Shown: positions 1 to 9,544, numbered from the stretch's first letter. The stretch is 35,833 nucleotides of DNA from Proteus sp. FME41 (GCF_014897315.1 NZ_JABUYL010000028.1:1-35833); one strand, 5' to 3'. The notes: generated by a model from the letters alone, not told the origin. A program made the numbers and translations.

Positions 1-2
1 AG

Positions 3-101
3 TCACTCAATTACACCTTAAGAACCGAAATGGGCGAGGGTCCAATCGCACTTTTACAACTACGTAATTTCGTTTTACCTGAAAAGATCTTTTTGGATTA
101 A
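3..101 (+). CDS. tssM: TssM (IcmF-like) C-terminal end, partial
   Basis: An open frame enters from the left edge and stops with TAA at 99-101, giving the last 32 residues of a protein (ends ...LPEKIFLD). The segment GPIALLQLRNFVLP resembles the conserved C-terminal beta-rich tail of TssM/VasK, the inner-membrane and periplasmic component of the T6SS membrane complex. Position supports this: tssA follows 45 bases later, and the rest of the downstream operon is T6SS core. Only the tail is visible, so the assignment rests on a short motif and on context. Confidence 0.6.
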   Translation, partial: SLNYTLRTEMGEGPIALLQLRNFVLPEKIFLD

Positions 102-146
102 ATAAAAATCACATTCCCGATTATCTCAAAAGGAAATATACCCACG

Positions 147-1766
147 ATGCCCTTATTGGATACTTTAATTTCATCATGCTTTGCAGAAGATACAAATAAA
201 GCACAGCAACTCGCTCAACAACAAATTGCTTTATGGGAACGTTGGTTATTACCTATTACACCAAATCAACCTGTTGGTGATGATCCCAGCTATGAAGATG
301 ACTTTGAGCGAATGAAAGAAGAAGTGAATAAGCTCTCTGGCGCAGATACTGAACTGATTTGTCTACTGGCAGAAAATTTACTGCTTAATTCCTGCAAAGA
401 TGTACGCGTTGTTACCTACTATATTTGGGCTCGTTTGCATAAAGAAGGTGAGCATGGGCTTGCTGATTCCTTAGGCCTTTTAAGTGGATTGCTTACTCGC
501 TACCACAATACTTTATTACCTAGCCGAGCCACCAGCAGAAAATCTGCTTTAGAGTGGTTATCAGGGCATCGGGTTTTAGACAGCTTATCGCTCTACCCTG
601 AAGTCGATCATCATGAGTTTTCTCGTATTATCGCCTTACTCGCTATCATTGAAACTGAGCTTGAAACATGGGACGAAACAGAAAGACCTCAACTTGCAGG
701 ATTATACCAAGCATTAGAAAAACGCCTTGCTCAATCGGGGGGAACAAACAGTGTTGTACCACAAAATATTAGCCGGACTGAATCGACTTATAACAATGCC
801 GCCACCTCTTCAATTTCACAAAGCACACCATTAGAAACCATACAATCAGGTCGTGAATTATTAGATCAATCTAAAATGCTCGCAAACTATCTGCGTAATC
901 AATCTAATGGTTGGTTAGCTGGGCATAGATTAATGAAAGTAGTGAGATGGGATACGCTTCATCAACTTCCCCCACAAGATCAACAAGGCTGTACTCGCCT
1001 TTCCCCCCCTAGAACGGACGCCAGAGCACAACTTAAACGTCTTTATTTGCAACAAAGCTGGGGGGAATTGGCCGAACAAGCAGATAAGCTTTTTGCTGAA
1101 GGTGTTAACCATTTTTGGTTAGATGTGCAGTGGTATTTATATCAAGCCCTCAGCAAATCACCCGCACCGTGGAATGCATGGTCTGATATTATAAAAAACG
1201 ATTTAAAACAATTTCTTACTCGTCTTCCTGATTTAGAAAAACTGTCGTGGGAAGATGGTACTCCCTTTGCTGATGATGTGACATTAAGTTGGATAAAACA
1301 GCATGTGATGGAAGAGAACTTTGATGCCATGCAGGGATTATCATGTTTATCGTCTCATCAATCTGAAGATGAACCTATATTGGCACTCGAACCTGAAGCC
1401 GTTATTCAAGCGGATAATGAAGGTATAGAAGTTGCTTTAAAATGGCTACAACATCGTCCTAATATCACCTCGCCAAGACAGAAATGGTTATTAAATCTCA
1501 TAATGGCGAGAGTAGCCGAACAATTTGCTCGCCACGATCTTGCCTTAAATTTATTACGTGAACTCGATAAAAAAGCGCTTTCGATATCATTAACGCAATG
1601 GGAGCCTAACTATGTTTTCGAGATTAAAGCACGACAACTCCATCTTTATCGAACCAAAATTCAACGTAGCACTTCAGACAAAAGTCGCATTGAACAACAG
1701 ATGGAACTGTTATTAAGTGAGTTAACGGCTATCGACCCCGTTCGCTCTGCGATTTTATATTCCTAA
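147..1766 (+). CDS. tssA: Type VI secretion baseplate/cap protein TssA (VasJ type)
   Basis: TssA-family protein of 539 residues. TssA primes baseplate and sheath/tube assembly and then stays at the distal end of the growing tail in the cytoplasm. The first 200 or so residues carry the ImpA_N-type domain (WLLPI, then D-S followed by LEWLSGHRVLDSL). The C-terminal 120 residues form the VasJ-like domain, recognisable from ALKWLQHRP and the helical stretch LNLIMARVAEQFARHDLAL. A low-complexity Ser/Thr/Gln linker around residues 195-235 separates them. An AAGGAA ribosome site near 130 lies somewhat far from the ATG. The gene is second in the visible operon, 32 bases before tssF. A second ImpA_N protein is encoded at 5693-7069. 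Family assignment is solid; assignment to a TssA subclass is inferred from domain layout. Confidence 0.9.
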   Translation: MPLLDTLISSCFAEDTNKAQQLAQQQIALWERWLLPITPNQPVGDDPSYEDDFERMKEEVNKLSGADTELICLLAENLLLNSCKDVRVVTYYIWARLHKEGEHGLADSLGLLSGLLTRYHNTLLPSRATSRKSALEWLSGHRVLDSLSLYPEVDHHEFSRIIALLAIIETELETWDETERPQLAGLYQALEKRLAQSGGTNSVVPQNISRTESTYNNAATSSISQSTPLETIQSGRELLDQSKMLANYLRNQSNGWLAGHRLMKVVRWDTLHQLPPQDQQGCTRLSPPRTDARAQLKRLYLQQSWGELAEQADKLFAEGVNHFWLDVQWYLYQALSKSPAPWNAWSDIIKNDLKQFLTRLPDLEKLSWEDGTPFADDVTLSWIKQHVMEENFDAMQGLSCLSSHQSEDEPILALEPEAVIQADNEGIEVALKWLQHRPNITSPRQKWLLNLIMARVAEQFARHDLALNLLRELDKKALSISLTQWEPNYVFEIKARQLHLYRTKIQRSTSDKSRIEQQMELLLSELTAIDPVRSAILYS

Positions 1767-1798
1767 TCTTTTACCCTACGACTCAAGGTATCAAATTA

Positions 1799-3562
1799 AT
1801 GGATGATTTAACCCTTCGCTATTTTGATGCAGAAATGCGCTATCTTAGAGAAGCTGCAAAAGAGTTTGCACAAGCACATCCCGATAGAGCTGCAATGCTC
1901 GATTTAGATAAAGCAGGCACGCCCGATCCTTTTGTTGAGCGCTTATTTGAAGGCTTTGCTTTTTCAATGGGGCAATTAAGACAAAAAATTGATGATGACT
2001 TACCTGAATTAACAGAAGGTCTTGTTAGTTTATTATGGCCTCATTATTTACAAACAATTCCGTCGTTATCAATTATTGAATTAACCCCTGATATTCAAAA
2101 AATGAAAATGACAGATAATATATCTGCTCAATTTGAGGTGCTTTCTCGCCCTATTGGCCCTAAAAAAACAGTTTGTCACTATCGAACAACCCAAGATTTA
2201 ACGCTTAATCCAATAAAAATAGAGGCCGTTAATTTAACAACCGAGCCAGATGGACGTTCAGTTATTCGGTTAAAATTTACATGCAGTGAAATTATTAATT
2301 GGTCTGAAGTTAATTTTCATAAGCTTTCATTTTATTTATCGGGTGATATTCCGACAACCAATGCACTGCATTTAGCATTAACGAAACAAGTCGCAAAAAC
2401 TTATTTAAAACTTCCTCAATCAAAAGACAGAATAGCTATCCCTCTCTATTTTTCGCCAGGGGGATTTAAGGATACAGATACACTTTGGCCTAAAGGTGAT
2501 GCCACATTTAGTGGCTATCAATTACTGTTGGAATATTTTTCTTTCCGTGAAAAGTTTATGTTTGTATCACTTAATGGATTAGGCGATATTCATTTTCCTG
2601 AAGAAACTGCCAATTTTGAATTAGATATCGTGCTTAATACCTTATGGGATAACGATCTCACATTAAGTGATGAAAATATCCGACTACATTGTGTTCCTGT
2701 AATTAATCTTTTTAATATAGAAGCTGACCCACTTACCGTTAATGGATTGGAAAGCGAATATTTATTACGACCGCGCCGTATTCAAGACGGGCATACTGAA
2801 ATCTACAGTGTTGATAGTGTGCAGGGTTCTCAACGAGTCAATGAAGCTGTTTATGTCCCTTTTACTAGCTTTCGCCATCGCGGGGGAATGCTGCGGCACA
2901 ATGCACCTGAACGTTACTATCATACCCGCGTTAAACGAGGTGTAGCGGGACTTCATGATACTTGGCTTATTTTGGGGGGTGAAAAACAAGATCTCGATTT
3001 AATCACTCAAACAGAAACACTTTCGTTGCAATTGACAGGTACTAATGGGCAATTACCTCGCAAAGCACTACAAAGTACCCTGCTTGATAGAACCGAACAA
3101 ACCTTACAAATTCCATTAACGGTACGTAATTTATGTAAACCCACTTTACCGCTTTATCCCCCTTCAGAAGATCGCTTTCATTGGCGAGTGCTCAGCCACC
3201 TTGGTTCAAGCTTTCTTAACATGATGGACAATGCTGAAGTGCTGCGCGGCACACTTGCGCTTTATGACTGGCGTGATGATGATATGAATCATCGAAAACT
3301 GGATGCCATCATTTGTGTTGAGCATCATTTAATCGAGCGCTTTGAAAGAGGTTTTTTACAACGAGGCATTGATATCGAAGTAACGTTAGATAGCAATGGT
3401 TTTAATGGTGAAGGTGATATCCATTTGTTTGGTGAAATGCTTAACCGCTTTTTTGCACTTTATGCAGATGTTCATCTTTTTAATCAATTAACACTGATTA
3501 TTTTACCAACAGGAAAACGTATTCAATGGAAAGAAAGTCACAACCCACAGCTACCCCGCTAA
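1799..3562 (+). CDS. tssF: Type VI secretion baseplate subunit TssF
   Basis: TssF, 587 residues, a wedge subunit of the T6SS baseplate that assembles with TssG, TssE and TssK in the cytoplasm at the membrane complex. The N terminus is diagnostic: LRYFDAEMRYLREAAKEFA followed by HP, then DPFVERLFEGFAF and an LPELTEGL..LLWPHYL..IPS block, as seen across TssF/ImpG/VasA proteins. Length is normal for the family. The C-terminal section has GSSFLNMMDNAEVLRGTLALYDW and ends with FFALYADVHLFNQL, also typical. Its 3' end overlaps tssG by 37 bases, so translation of the two is probably coupled, which fits their fixed wedge stoichiometry. No frame disruption or missing domain was seen. Confidence 0.95.
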   Translation: MDDLTLRYFDAEMRYLREAAKEFAQAHPDRAAMLDLDKAGTPDPFVERLFEGFAFSMGQLRQKIDDDLPELTEGLVSLLWPHYLQTIPSLSIIELTPDIQKMKMTDNISAQFEVLSRPIGPKKTVCHYRTTQDLTLNPIKIEAVNLTTEPDGRSVIRLKFTCSEIINWSEVNFHKLSFYLSGDIPTTNALHLALTKQVAKTYLKLPQSKDRIAIPLYFSPGGFKDTDTLWPKGDATFSGYQLLLEYFSFREKFMFVSLNGLGDIHFPEETANFELDIVLNTLWDNDLTLSDENIRLHCVPVINLFNIEADPLTVNGLESEYLLRPRRIQDGHTEIYSVDSVQGSQRVNEAVYVPFTSFRHRGGMLRHNAPERYYHTRVKRGVAGLHDTWLILGGEKQDLDLITQTETLSLQLTGTNGQLPRKALQSTLLDRTEQTLQIPLTVRNLCKPTLPLYPPSEDRFHWRVLSHLGSSFLNMMDNAEVLRGTLALYDWRDDDMNHRKLDAIICVEHHLIERFERGFLQRGIDIEVTLDSNGFNGEGDIHLFGEMLNRFFALYADVHLFNQLTLIILPTGKRIQWKESHNPQLPR

Positions 3563-4623
3563 TTCAGGCTTTAGGCGAAAAATTACCGTATGTGAATTTC
3601 TATCGTTTTTGCCAATTGCTCGAAAAATCCAATTCTGAATTACCTGAATTAGGGAGTTCGCACGACCCCAAAGATGATCCTATTCGTTTTCGTCCTCATC
3701 GTGGTATGGGTTTTCCAGTAACAGAAATTAAAGGAATAGACTCTCTTGATCAATATCGCAAAAGCACAGTACCAAGCTTACGCACCACTTTCTTAGGACT
3801 TTATGGCATTACCTCGCCACTTCCTACGTCTTATCTGGATGATATTGCACAATATCGAGATGGCACAGATTCACTGACTGATTTTTTAGATATCTTTAAT
3901 CACCGCCTTACCACACAATTTTATCGGATTTGGCGTAAATACTCTTATCCCGCGACTTTTGGTGAAGGTGGCTCAGATAAGACATCACAATATCTTTATG
4001 GCTTAATCGGTTTAGGTATTCCGGGTTGTGCTAATCAGGTTCAATCGCCTTTATCTCGCTTTTTAGCCTTATTAGGGATTTTACGTTTACCCACACGCAC
4101 CGCCGAAGGGATCTGCGCGTTAGTCAGATTATTGGCGCCATCAACAAAAGCGAGTGTTATTCCTCATGATCCACGACGAATTGCACTCGACAATCCCACG
4201 GCAATGTCATGTTTATACCCTACTACATTAGAAAATAAACCTGTACTAGGTTGCTATGCAGTAGATGTAAATAGCCAAGTATTAATAAAGCTACAAACTG
4301 AAAATAAAGATGAGGCAAAAGGCTGGTTACCTGATGGCAGTATTTATCAAGATTTTATGACACTACTTCGCGTTTATTTGGGCTCACGAGTGAATGCACG
4401 ACTACGCTTAACAATACCTCGAAATTTATTACCTAATGCAACACTAAGTACCGCTAAAAACCAAGGTGTACAGTTAGGTAGAACCGCCGTTATGCGGCCT
4501 CATAACCTTATTGGACAATCACCAACGACCTCGTTTATCACCATAGGACTTGGTTTTTATCAATATCTAACATCCCGCACTCAACATTATAAAAGTGATG
4601 AATATGGCAATTATCAATTTTAA
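3526..4623 (+). CDS. tssG: Type VI secretion baseplate subunit TssG
   Basis: TssG/ImpH/VasB, 365 residues, partner of TssF in the T6SS baseplate wedge. Family hallmarks are the N-terminal VNFYRFCQLLEKS, the DPIRFRPHRGMGFPVTEI segment, the central LRTTFLGLYGITSPLPTSY and the HRLTTQFYRIWRKY motif, all in the expected order. The ATG at 3526 lies inside the end of tssF, and the 3' end overlaps the start of tssJ by about 26 bases, so three consecutive genes are arranged for translational coupling. Length is close to the family norm. There is nothing anomalous in the reading frame. Confidence 0.95.
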   Translation: MERKSQPTATPLIQALGEKLPYVNFYRFCQLLEKSNSELPELGSSHDPKDDPIRFRPHRGMGFPVTEIKGIDSLDQYRKSTVPSLRTTFLGLYGITSPLPTSYLDDIAQYRDGTDSLTDFLDIFNHRLTTQFYRIWRKYSYPATFGEGGSDKTSQYLYGLIGLGIPGCANQVQSPLSRFLALLGILRLPTRTAEGICALVRLLAPSTKASVIPHDPRRIALDNPTAMSCLYPTTLENKPVLGCYAVDVNSQVLIKLQTENKDEAKGWLPDGSIYQDFMTLLRVYLGSRVNARLRLTIPRNLLPNATLSTAKNQGVQLGRTAVMRPHNLIGQSPTTSFITIGLGFYQYLTSRTQHYKSDEYGNYQF

Positions 4624-5161
4624 ACGACAATCTTTTCTCTCTCACCCTTATCGATTAGCACTATTATTAATCGCTATCTTTACTGTCGCGGGGTGTGGTC
4701 TAACACAAACAATTAGTGATGGTACGGTTTCTTTAACAAAATCCATTTTCTATAAACAAATCAAAATATTGCATTTGGATTTCACCGCACGAGAAGCGCT
4801 TAATACCGATGATAATGGTTCTTCACTTTCTGTCGTTGTGCGTGTATTTCAACTCAAATCTGCCGACACATTTAATGATAGTGATTACCTTTCACTGTTT
4901 AATCAAAATAACGATATTTTAAAATCCACATTACTAGCGCAAAAAGATTTGCGCATTCGCCCTGGAGAATCTATTTCTCTTGATATGCCAATGGAAAAAG
5001 AAGCAGAATTTGTCGCTATTGCTGTCATGTTTCATACACCTGATGATGCTAAAAATAACTGGCGTATTGTTATTCCTAAAAATGAACTTGACCCTGATAA
5101 AGCACGCAAAATTATACTTGCTGAAAACACGCTTACATTACAACCTTTGGATAAAAAATAA
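4598..5161 (+). CDS. tssJ: Type VI secretion outer-membrane lipoprotein TssJ
   Basis: TssJ/SciN lipoprotein that anchors the TssL-TssM membrane complex to the outer membrane. A hydrophobic signal (LALLLIAIFTVAGC) ends in a lipobox with the acylated cysteine near residue 33. The mature part contains the TssJ beta-sandwich features, including VRVFQLKSADTFNDSDYLSLF and the RPGESISLDMPMEKEAEFVAIAVMF block. Three start codons are possible: GTG 4595, ATG 4598 and ATG 4604. None has a convincing ribosome site, which fits coupling to tssG, whose stop lies at 4621-4623. ATG 4598 is chosen arbitrarily among them. The n-region before the hydrophobic core is long (about 19 residues), so a later start cannot be excluded. 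Confidence 0.88.
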   Translation: MNMAIINFKRQSFLSHPYRLALLLIAIFTVAGCGLTQTISDGTVSLTKSIFYKQIKILHLDFTAREALNTDDNGSSLSVVVRVFQLKSADTFNDSDYLSLFNQNNDILKSTLLAQKDLRIRPGESISLDMPMEKEAEFVAIAVMFHTPDDAKNNWRIVIPKNELDPDKARKIILAENTLTLQPLDKK

Positions 5162-5163
5162 CG

Positions 5164-5592
5164 ATGCCACAACCTTCTCTTTATGAAATGTTAACCGGTT
5201 ATTTTTCAGGTGGATTACCGACTGATTCTATCTCAGAAGAAGATCAAGTTATTCTTTCTGTGATGGATAATATACGTCGAATATTAAATTCACGAGCAGG
5301 AACATTAAAGCATTTACCTGATTATGGTTTACCGGATATGAGTAAAATAATTCAAGGTTTACCAGGAAGTTCCTATAAAGTGATGGCAATACTATCAACA
5401 ACGTTGCTGAAATATGAGCCCAGAATAAAAACGGTGACGCTGGGAATACTGCCTGAGAATGAATTTGGAAAATTACGCTATTCTTTAGACATTGAATTAC
5501 ATAAACGAGGACTTATACGTTATGGAACTGAATTTTTACCCGATGGTCGTATATTCCTTCATCATTTGAAAAAACAATTTCATTTAGCTTAA
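5164..5592 (+). CDS. tssE: Type VI secretion baseplate subunit TssE (gp25-like)
   Basis: TssE, 142 residues, the phage T4 gp25-like baseplate wedge component that initiates sheath polymerisation. The gp25 core is visible as VMDNIRRILNSRAGTLKHL followed by PDYGLPD, and then YEPRIKTVTLGIL. These are the most conserved TssE motifs, and the length matches the family. The start lies two bases after the tssJ stop, so the genes are co-translated or coupled. After this gene there is a 100-base AT-rich gap before the VasL-like gene, which might carry an internal promoter, although no good -35/-10 pair was found. Confidence 0.92.
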   Translation: MPQPSLYEMLTGYFSGGLPTDSISEEDQVILSVMDNIRRILNSRAGTLKHLPDYGLPDMSKIIQGLPGSSYKVMAILSTTLLKYEPRIKTVTLGILPENEFGKLRYSLDIELHKRGLIRYGTEFLPDGRIFLHHLKKQFHLA

Positions 5593-5692
5593 TTTTATTT
5601 TTCTATTTATCGCTTATTTCTAGTTTATTTTTTAAATTTAGATTTGGATTTATTTTCATATTATTTAGACCTTAAATTGACTTGAGGCAATT

Positions 5693-7069
5693 ATGAATTC
5701 TTATTTAGATTCACTTCCTATTGGAGGTGATCCTCGTGTGTTTAATCAATTTTTATCCATTAAAGAAGAGCTTGATAAACGTTTTCATCCTGCTCGCCCT
5801 GATATTAATTGGCAATACGTCCATGAATTATGTGTTTCTTTATTTAATCAAAATGGTGTTGATCTTCAAACTGCGGCTTGGTTTGTCTTGTGCCGTCAAC
5901 ATCAATCTGAGCTAGATGGCTTAAATGAAGGGCTTTACCTTACTCATAAAATATTGACACAATATTGGCAAACACTCTGGCCGTTACAAACTCATACGCG
6001 GGTTAATATTCTTTCGACATTAAGCCAACAATTAGTTTCGGGTATTCGCGGAACAACGTTTGTTTATACTGACTTGCCTATTCTTTATCAAATTGAAGAA
6101 TTATTAAAAAACATCAACCATCATCTTCAAATATTAGAAATTAAGCATCTCGTTCAATTTGATTATTTACAAAACTTAATTATTACTCAAGCTCGACAAC
6201 TTGAAAGTGCAGATACCTTGGATAACAATTTTTATCCACCTGATCCGTCATCTGTTATCACAAAAGAAGAGGATATTCAGACAAAAATTATTGAGCCTAC
6301 TTTATCTGCATCTCCTCATCTTACTCAAAATAATACATCACCCAAAACCTATGTACCCTCACCTATTTTATTACACTCTCCCATAAAGAAAGTGCACAGA
6401 CAAACGTTATGGAGGGGGATTTTAATTGGTGCACTAAGCAGTAGTTTATTTTTTATTATCTTATTTTATTTCTGGTTATCTGAATTAAAAAACAACAACT
6501 TAGTAGATGCTTTCCCTTATATTCCTACAATTAATGCTCATGCAGGTTCTCTGATTGAGCAACAAACGGCAAATGGTAGAAATATAACGAAAACACTAAA
6601 TTCAGAACAATTAGATATTATTCAACAACGTTTAGATGAACTGGCCTCATTATCACCCACATGGGCACAAAACTATGGTATTGAAATTATTAATTATTTA
6701 GATGTGCAATATGAAGATAATCTAGAACTTTTATCATTTACCCAATTTTGGAAAAATAACCTCGCAGTAAATGCTACTACCGATGAGCAACTGAATCAGT
6801 GGTCAGAAGGTATGGCCCAACTTGATGGATTAAGCCGACGATTAGACAGTTTTGATGGTAATCCTAAAAATTATATTACAGGTTCTGAGTTAAAATCGAT
6901 TATTTTTAAGGCTCGCCAACATTTTAACCAAGCCAAACCATTAGAAGAAGAATTACGCGCACTAGAAAAACAACCTGCACAAAATACCATTTCAGATTAT
7001 GAATACCAACAAGTAGATAATCATTTTAAACAGTTATTAAATCGGTATGCATTATTGCGTTCTAAATAA
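5693..7069 (+). CDS. vasL: VasL/TagA-like T6SS-associated membrane protein
   Basis: A 458-residue protein with an ImpA_N-type domain at the N terminus (LPIGGDPR at the start, then YWQTLWPL and RVNILSTLSQQL). A charged low-complexity linker spans roughly 175-235, followed by a single transmembrane helix at about 242-263 (GILIGALSSSLFFIILFYFW) and a C-terminal helical VasL-like domain. The same plan is known for V. cholerae VasL and E. coli TagA. TagA binds the TssA cap at the opposite membrane and arrests sheath elongation. I infer a comparable role here. The gene is the last visible one of the T6SS operon and is followed by a heptanucleotide repeat and a stem-loop. The family is clear; the exact function (VasL or TagA) is inferred from architecture. 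Confidence 0.78.
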   Translation: MNSYLDSLPIGGDPRVFNQFLSIKEELDKRFHPARPDINWQYVHELCVSLFNQNGVDLQTAAWFVLCRQHQSELDGLNEGLYLTHKILTQYWQTLWPLQTHTRVNILSTLSQQLVSGIRGTTFVYTDLPILYQIEELLKNINHHLQILEIKHLVQFDYLQNLIITQARQLESADTLDNNFYPPDPSSVITKEEDIQTKIIEPTLSASPHLTQNNTSPKTYVPSPILLHSPIKKVHRQTLWRGILIGALSSSLFFIILFYFWLSELKNNNLVDAFPYIPTINAHAGSLIEQQTANGRNITKTLNSEQLDIIQQRLDELASLSPTWAQNYGIEIINYLDVQYEDNLELLSFTQFWKNNLAVNATTDEQLNQWSEGMAQLDGLSRRLDSFDGNPKNYITGSELKSIIFKARQHFNQAKPLEEELRALEKQPAQNTISDYEYQQVDNHFKQLLNRYALLRSK

Positions 7070-7090
7070 GAATATATGGCTATATTTCTT

Positions 7091-7125
7091 ATGAAAAATG
7101 AAAAATGAAAAATGAAAAATGAAAA
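7091..7125 (+). repeat. Tandem heptanucleotide repeat, five copies
   Basis: Five perfect head-to-tail copies of ATGAAAA begin 21 bases after the vasL stop codon. The unit length is not a multiple of three and each copy contains ATG, but no frame stays open. The tract is therefore a non-coding microsatellite in the 3' untranslated region, prone to slippage. Confidence 0.85.
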
Positions 7126-7167
7126 TCCAAAATAAAAAACATAAAGAAAAGAATATTTATTTTCTAT

Positions 7168-7203
7168 AATGACTCCTCTATTTTATTAAAAGGAGGAGTC
7201 ATT
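7168..7203. terminator. Convergent stem-loop between T6SS operon and autotransporter
   Basis: An 11-bp perfect inverted repeat (AATGACTCCTC with its complement at 7193-7203) encloses a 14-base loop between two converging transcription units. Neither strand has a long T run immediately after it, so it may be a weak bidirectional terminator or an RNA 3'-end stabiliser rather than a classical intrinsic terminator. Confidence 0.5.
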
Positions 7204-7224
7204 AGTAGAAATACTATTATTAAG

Positions 7225-9498
7225 TTAGAAAGAGTAACCGATATTTACCCATCCCGTATAATCTGTTCTATCTGAATTCGCTTCACCACTAATACGGACA
7301 TCAGAAGTAAAACCATTCTCACTGACTAACGACATACCCGCATCAAATGAGCCTGACGTTGATTTATCTTTCGTTGTCACGCGAACAGAATTAGCATTAG
7401 GGACTTGCTGATCGATTTTAATTTCATCCCCATATACTGTTTGGTGGACACCTATATTTAAATAAGGTTTAAGTAATGTTTCGTTTGTTAGCGGATAACG
7501 TCCATCAAAACGTAACTTAGCATTGATCATCACCGCTTGCCCATTATAGTTCTTATAATGGGTATCTATTAAATCATAATCCACATTATGAGAAGAGACG
7601 GTATAACCTTCGCGTTGTTGCCAAATATGAGTTAACCCTAACATTGGTGTGATTTTATAGTTACGGTTTATATCCCAGCTTTTACCTGTTGAAATATCGG
7701 TATAAAGGCCATTACTAACGTAATCTGCACTTTGGCTTCCTATACCTGAATAGTGGTTGCTGTCGGTGTAATCTGTCTTGCTTCGAAACCATGTTGTTGT
7801 TGCAGTTGCAAATATGTCATTTTCAAATGCCATTCCACCTTGCATACCTAACATAAAGGTATTTACATCTTCTTTACGCCCATCGGAAGTACCATTAAAG
7901 CTGGTTTTTGCTTTTTCATATCCGCCATGCCAACCAAGGTTAAAGGTTTCAAACTGATGATCTTGGCCTAATAACACCCCATAACGATGACCGCTATAAC
8001 CAGATGAAACTTGATCTCGACGGTAATCCCCTGCATAAGGCGTAATAAACATACAGTTATTAGCATCTGTTTTTTCATTACATCCTTCCCGAATAAATTG
8101 TTCATTTAAACGTGAAGAAATAATATTTGAGGCCTGTGTCATTGAAGAGCGCTGTACTAAAGCAGAAACACCCGCATGAGAAACATTAGGGGCATAAACT
8201 AATGCAGCGGTCCCTAAATCACCACTGCCATTACTGGTATGAATGACTCTAAAATCTTGGTTAATACCAGAGAGTGTATTAATGTCACCGTTTACCGTTG
8301 CTGATTGATTATTACTGATATCATAAGCTAAAGAATCAAGAGCATAACCTTTGCCATATTCAAATCCGTCCTCTTTTTGCCCTGGCATAAAGATAAGATC
8401 CGCCCCTTTATTACCATTACCAAGAACAATAGATCCTCCGTTACTTACTGCCCACGGATTTTCTGAACCTAGCGTCATCATGTAGCTTTCTATATTCACG
8501 ACAGAGCCATCAGCCATCACTTCATAAGCGTGTTCACTGCCGTTAGTAGATGTTGAAACAAAAATACGTCCTTGGGATTGAATGACTGCGTGACCATTTA
8601 CAACATTAATACCATATGCCTTTGCATTATCTTCAGCTTCGGCATCCACATTAATAGTGCCATTATTACGAATAATAACGTTATCACCTTCAGTATATAT
8701 ACCACTTGCTACTGATGTTTTGCCTGATGCAGAAACATTCATTTGGCCGTTATTTGTCATTACATGGGTTGGATTACTGGGATTATTATGATCAGGTGCA
8801 ACATTAGGATTGCCTTTAATGGTATGTAAGCCTGATGCATTCGCAATACCTTGTTCACTTTGTGCATGAACATTTAATTCACCATTATTAGTCAATCCAT
8901 TTGCCGAATTAGTATAAATTCCTTGTGCTGTTGCACTTTTTTTAGCATCGGCAACAACGGTCATTTTACCTTCATTAATTAATGCCATATGATCACCATA
9001 ACGATCATATGGATTATCAGAAAAAGATAACCCCGCATTAATCCCTGCCGCTTGGGCATCACCTTGATGGCTCTTGCTTGTTACATCAACACTCCCTTGA
9101 TTGCGTATTGTTGACCAATAAGCATCCGAAGCTTGCAACCCATTTGCCACAGACAGTTCATTTTGGCTCGTGGATGAAATGACAACACTACCACCACTTT
9201 TATTGGTAAATGTTCCTGATTTAACTAACACACCACTGGCTCTGGCATCACCCGTTGTGGGTGCTACCGTTAACCTCATTTTACCGCTATTAACGGCATC
9301 AACAGGGTGACCTTCTGTATTAGCCGTTAAATCTGACAATTGAAATTCATTCGTATTCTTATCCGTTATAACTTCAATTGTGCCACTGTTATTTGGCTTT
9401 TCAGAAAAATGATACGTTTGATTTGCGTAAGCGTTACCGCTGAGAATAAGAGCTGTAGCAATTGCAGACAAACGCCACATAGTTTGGTTCTTCATCAT
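7225..9498 (-). CDS. Autotransporter with beta-helix-like passenger
   Basis: A 757-residue type Va autotransporter. A Sec signal peptide (two adjacent starts, then a hydrophobic core ending GNAYA-N) is followed by a passenger of about 430 residues. The passenger is built from imperfect repeats such as NNGTINVDAEAEDNAKAYGI and NNGQMNVSASGKTSVASGIY, spaced by Gly/Asn turns and typical of a parallel beta-helix. The last 270 or so residues form the membrane beta-barrel, which ends with the aromatic C terminus GYSF used for outer-membrane insertion. Two cysteines (REGC..NNC) sit just before the barrel. The start has a GAGG ribosome site on the minus strand. It is the third gene of the leftward operon, 46 bases after the porin, which suggests a surface role in the same glycan system, perhaps binding. 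No protease triad is obvious in the passenger. Confidence 0.88.
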   Translation of the reverse strand: MMKNQTMWRLSAIATALILSGNAYANQTYHFSEKPNNSGTIEVITDKNTNEFQLSDLTANTEGHPVDAVNSGKMRLTVAPTTGDARASGVLVKSGTFTNKSGGSVVISSTSQNELSVANGLQASDAYWSTIRNQGSVDVTSKSHQGDAQAAGINAGLSFSDNPYDRYGDHMALINEGKMTVVADAKKSATAQGIYTNSANGLTNNGELNVHAQSEQGIANASGLHTIKGNPNVAPDHNNPSNPTHVMTNNGQMNVSASGKTSVASGIYTEGDNVIIRNNGTINVDAEAEDNAKAYGINVVNGHAVIQSQGRIFVSTSTNGSEHAYEVMADGSVVNIESYMMTLGSENPWAVSNGGSIVLGNGNKGADLIFMPGQKEDGFEYGKGYALDSLAYDISNNQSATVNGDINTLSGINQDFRVIHTSNGSGDLGTAALVYAPNVSHAGVSALVQRSSMTQASNIISSRLNEQFIREGCNEKTDANNCMFITPYAGDYRRDQVSSGYSGHRYGVLLGQDHQFETFNLGWHGGYEKAKTSFNGTSDGRKEDVNTFMLGMQGGMAFENDIFATATTTWFRSKTDYTDSNHYSGIGSQSADYVSNGLYTDISTGKSWDINRNYKITPMLGLTHIWQQREGYTVSSHNVDYDLIDTHYKNYNGQAVMINAKLRFDGRYPLTNETLLKPYLNIGVHQTVYGDEIKIDQQVPNANSVRVTTKDKSTSGSFDAGMSLVSENGFTSDVRISGEANSDRTDYTGWVNIGYSF

Positions 9499-9544
9499 TT
9501 ACCTCTAAATCAAGATATTGTTTGATTAAAATATTTTTACTTCA

